Positions 61,745-64,000 of a stretch of 64,000 bases of DNA are shown piece by piece (the first letter of the stretch is position 1; every line of letters begins with the position of its first letter). The position numbers and the translations under genes are program-made. Under the pieces are notes generated by a model. That model did not search any database and was not told where the DNA came from. It saw nothing but the letters and a program-made list of their open reading frames with translations. This DNA comes from Bacillus sp. NTK034. GTDB lineage: Bacteria; Bacillota; Bacilli; Bacillales; Cytobacillaceae. The stretch spans positions 62,001 through 126,000 of the forward strand of contig NZ_JAFKOJ010000003.1 of NCBI RefSeq assembly GCF_017303275.1, read 5' to 3'.

Positions 61745-62432
61745 GCGGGGCATCCTCTTCAATTGCCATGTATCCCTGGCCGACCTTTGTTTCGATCCCG
61801 GCGCCAAGCCCGATTTCATCAAGCTTCTTCCTGAGTCTATTAATATTGACCGTAAGAGTATTGTCACTAATGAATCGTTTGTCATCCCATAGGCTGTTAA
61901 TGATATCATCCCTGCTGACAATTTGATTTTTTCTTTCTATTAGCAGCTTTAATATATAAATTTCATTTTTCGTTAATTCTATGCAGCCGCTCTCATTTGT
62001 AACGGTATTCTTTTCAAAATCAACCGCTGCACCGCACCAGGTCCTGAGGTTATTCTGAACGGCACTATAGTTATAGACACGTCTGAGTATTGCCTGTATT
62101 TTGGCAATCAGGACTTCGAAGTGGAAGGGCTTTTGGACAAAATCATCAGCGCCAAGCTGCATCGACATGACCATATCTGTTGGGTGATCCCGGGATGACA
62201 GGAAAATAATCGGCACATTCGAATGTGAACGAATCATCCGGCACCAATGAAACCCGTCGAACTTCGGAAGCTGGATATCGATAATGACCAAATCAGGCTG
62301 AATGCCGGCAAACTCCTTCATGACTCCACTGAAGTCCTGAATACCATGGACTTCGTAAGACCACTGGGAGAGACGGTCTTTGATTTCAGTAAAAAGGGAG
62401 GCATCATCCTCAATTAAAAGCACTTTAAACAA
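61737..62432 (-). CDS. BceR-like OmpR-family response regulator
   Basis: 231 residues. Receiver domain with acidic pair ED (8-9), phosphoacceptor D52 (LVIIDIQLP), S/T switch LSSRD and KPFHF; then an OmpR winged helix (ELTKNEIYILKLL, SDNTLTVNINRLRKKL). It pairs with the kinase encoded next. TTG start at 62432; an ATG just upstream is out of frame. GGTGAG is the ribosome site. Confidence 0.9.
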   Translation of the reverse strand: MFKVLLIEDDASLFTEIKDRLSQWSYEVHGIQDFSGVMKEFAGIQPDLVIIDIQLPKFDGFHWCRMIRSHSNVPIIFLSSRDHPTDMVMSMQLGADDFVQKPFHFEVLIAKIQAILRRVYNYSAVQNNLRTWCGAAVDFEKNTVTNESGCIELTKNEIYILKLLIERKNQIVSRDDIINSLWDDKRFISDNTLTVNINRLRKKLDEIGLGAGIETKVGQGYMAIEEDAPHV

Positions 62433-62543
62433 TCAACTCACCACACTTTTGCATATTCCTTCCATTATTGTATAGGAAAAGCTAAAGGTGTGCCAGATTG
62501 TTTCCGAGCTGTGGTAAAATAGGGTAAAAAGCAGGTTTTGTAC

Positions 62544-63260
62544 ATGGAAATCTATTCCTTTATCCTTATTATTTTAATTGCATCCATTCTGCAGACAAGC
62601 ACGGGATTTGGTTTCTCGATCCTGGCCACACCGTTCTTGCTGCTTCTTTTTGAACCTAGAGAAGCCATTCAAATCAATCTGATTTTATCTTTAATCATTT
62701 CTGCTGCCTTATTTTCAAAAATCAAGAAGGATACAGACTTTGGAGTTTTGAAAAGGTTCGCAATTGGAAGCGCAGCCGGGCTGCCTGTTGGCATTGCCAT
62801 TTTTTTATTTTTGGACATTTCCCGGCTGAAGTTAACGGTCAGTTTCATTATTTTGATTTTAACGCTCCTTTTGATGGCAAATGTCCGTGTGAAAGAAACA
62901 AGCCGCAGGGATTATTCAGTGGGCGGATTGTCAGGAATAATGACAACAAGCATTGGCATGCCCGGCCCGCCGCTCCTGTTGTACTTTTCAGGGACAGATA
63001 CCGAAAAAGAGCGGCTTAGAGGAACTACCTTGGCTTTTTACTTGTTTATCTACTCGGCCAGTCTGGTATTTCAGATAATCTTTGCAGGGACCAATAAGAC
63101 GATTTGGCTTTCAAGCTTGTATGCTTTGCCGCTGGTCCTGCTGGGTCTATACCTGGGTCAAATTTTATTTGTTAAAATCAATCACCGTTTTTTCAAGGTT
63201 TTTACATACATTATATTGATTTTCACTGGGGTTTACCTGCTGGTTGAGAGTGTGAGGTAG
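62544..63260 (+). CDS. TauE/SafE-family sulphite/organosulphonate exporter-like protein
   Basis: 238 residues, about eight membrane helices. STGFGFSILATPFLLLLFEPREAI and the second-half repeat GLSGIMTTSIGMPGPPLLLYFSG are the paired motifs of the TauE/SafE (DUF81) family. The substrate is unknown; the family exports sulphite, sulphoacetate or related anions. ATG 62544 is weakly supported by GCAGG; TTG 62538 is in frame just upstream. It is divergent from the BceR-like gene. Confidence 0.82.
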   Translation: MEIYSFILIILIASILQTSTGFGFSILATPFLLLLFEPREAIQINLILSLIISAALFSKIKKDTDFGVLKRFAIGSAAGLPVGIAIFLFLDISRLKLTVSFIILILTLLLMANVRVKETSRRDYSVGGLSGIMTTSIGMPGPPLLLYFSGTDTEKERLRGTTLAFYLFIYSASLVFQIIFAGTNKTIWLSSLYALPLVLLGLYLGQILFVKINHRFFKVFTYIILIFTGVYLLVESVR

Positions 63261-63338
63261 GAAGCGAGCATGAAAAAAGGCGGGGCTAATAAATAGTGCT
63301 GATTAGTATGAAGCAAATCACGAAAAGGGTGTCTGCTC

Positions 63339-63806
63339 TTGAGTAAAAATATGATCTCTTGGATCCTGTGCTTCCTGTTTTCATTCTTTGGTTTTTACCT
63401 TATAGAGCATCTTTTTACGGTAAGCCCGCATGTGGTTTCCGGCAATGGAAATTTAGGCATCCTCGTGATTTTTCTTTTTACACCTGTCTTTATTTCCAGT
63501 TGGATCTATACTTTTAAGCTGGCAAAAGCAAAGATGGTGAAAGAGGGTAAAACCACAATAGGAATTCTGCTTTTTGCACTTGCCGGATGTGTGTTGCTGA
63601 TGATTGTAATTATCGATTACACAAGTGAGCTGATCACTGCTCTTGGAGGAACACCTGATAACCCGGAATCAAGAATTTACCGTTTTGGGTGGTTCAATCA
63701 ATACACAAATAGTCTTTACTTTAATGTATATACATTTTTCTTATCCCATTTCATTATCGTAATATTTGGTATCCTGTCAGCTATGAGGAGGATACAGACA
63801 CATTAA
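63339..63806 (+). CDS. Hypothetical membrane protein, 155 residues
   Basis: Four predicted membrane helices (about 7-25, 42-60, 76-96, 130-150), with an outer or inner loop holding YTSELITALGGTPDNPESR. I do not recognise a family. TTG start at 63339 with AAAGGGTG 8 nt upstream; no ATG within reach. It probably forms its own unit before the next terminator. Confidence 0.65.
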   Translation: MSKNMISWILCFLFSFFGFYLIEHLFTVSPHVVSGNGNLGILVIFLFTPVFISSWIYTFKLAKAKMVKEGKTTIGILLFALAGCVLLMIVIIDYTSELITALGGTPDNPESRIYRFGWFNQYTNSLYFNVYTFFLSHFIIVIFGILSAMRRIQTH

Positions 63807-63850
63807 AACCTCGCCACAGCAAACATGCGGCGAGGTTCTCTTTATTTTAG
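63807..63850. terminator. Bidirectional terminator at the right end
   Basis: AACCTCGCC (63807-63815) pairs with GGCGAGGTT (63829-63837); T-rich on both sides. Confidence 0.88.
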
Positions 63851-63859
63851 AAGGTCATT

Positions 63860-64000
63860 TTATTGAACACCAACGGCATCATATGCTGCCATAACGGCCT
63901 TTACCTCAGCTGAAGGCTGTCCATTTCGATCCGGATGCAGGTCCCTTGCTGCCTGGATGGCTGCCTGGCGCATTTGGCTGAAGTCGGAGCTTGCTGCCAG
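63860..64000 (-). CDS. C-terminal end of an M4-family neutral metalloprotease (bacillolysin-like)
   Basis: Only the last 46 residues and the stop are in the window. The sequence has SDFSQMRQAAIQAARDL, then SAEVKAVMAAYDAVGVQ at the end. This matches the conserved C-terminus of thermolysin and neutral proteases (..F..LR.AA..AA.DLY...S.EV..V..AFDAVGV). It would be a secreted zinc protease; the catalytic part lies outside the window. Confidence 0.82.
   Translation of the reverse strand: MAASSDFSQMRQAAIQAARDLHPDRNGQPSAEVKAVMAAYDAVGVQ

Overview
The window looks like chromosome of a sporulating, aerobic or facultative member of the Bacillaceae (Bacillus/Cytobacillus-like). The reasons are moderate GC, strong AGGAGG ribosome sites, many GTG and TTG starts, sigma-A promoters, a T-box, CcpA cre sites, a sporulation-type kinase, two Spo0E-like phosphatases, RNase J, a BceRSAB-type module and a neutral-protease end at the right edge. 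This is inferred from gene content; no rRNA or tRNA gene was seen.

Layout. (1) 0.2-10.4 kb: a catabolic operon with a cupin, an extradiol ring-cleavage dioxygenase, two SDRs, a ThDP enzyme, an aldehyde dehydrogenase, an aspartate-dehydrogenase-like protein, both subunits of a Rieske ring-hydroxylating oxygenase and a double VOC protein. It reads as aromatic ring dihydroxylation, rearomatisation, meta-cleavage and side-chain processing; the substrate is unknown. (2) 10.5-16.7 kb: housekeeping genes (esterase, UbiB-like kinase, BASS transporter, S1-domain protein, RNase J). (3) 17-25.3 kb: a Fur-regulated hydroxamate/citrate (schizokinen- or rhizobactin-type) siderophore operon. (4) 25.4-28.1 kb: proBA behind a T-box. 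(5) 28.2-33.4 kb: a PrpR-like regulator and a kdgT-kinase-pdxA2 tetronate operon. (6) 33.5-38.5 kb: sensor kinase, membrane protein, a 30-residue holin-like toxin, a lipoprotein thioredoxin with an in-frame UGA (probable selenoprotein), a Spo0E-like protein and glpQ behind a Pho box. (7) 38.5-43 kb: an OFA-family transporter and a YdeP-like molybdopterin oxidoreductase, each preceded by the same unrecognised RNA attenuator motif. (8) 43-49 kb: small envelope and hypothetical genes with two 52-bp tandem arrays. (9) 49.2-57.8 kb: an amino-sugar island (GntR, chbBCAFG, nagE, nagB, SIS protein, Spo0E-like). (10) 57.9-64 kb: a BceAB/BceRS-like module, a TauE/SafE transporter, a membrane protein and the end of an M4 protease.

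The most striking findings are the UGA-interrupted UxxC thioredoxin with a SECIS-like hairpin at the right distance, the paired attenuator RNAs, four separate arrays of ~21-bp iterons sharing a GCA..TAAA core, and two arrays with an exact 52-bp period. The toxin gene lies so that read-through of the selenoprotein mRNA would be antisense to it.

All homology calls are from reading the proteins by eye; no database search was run.
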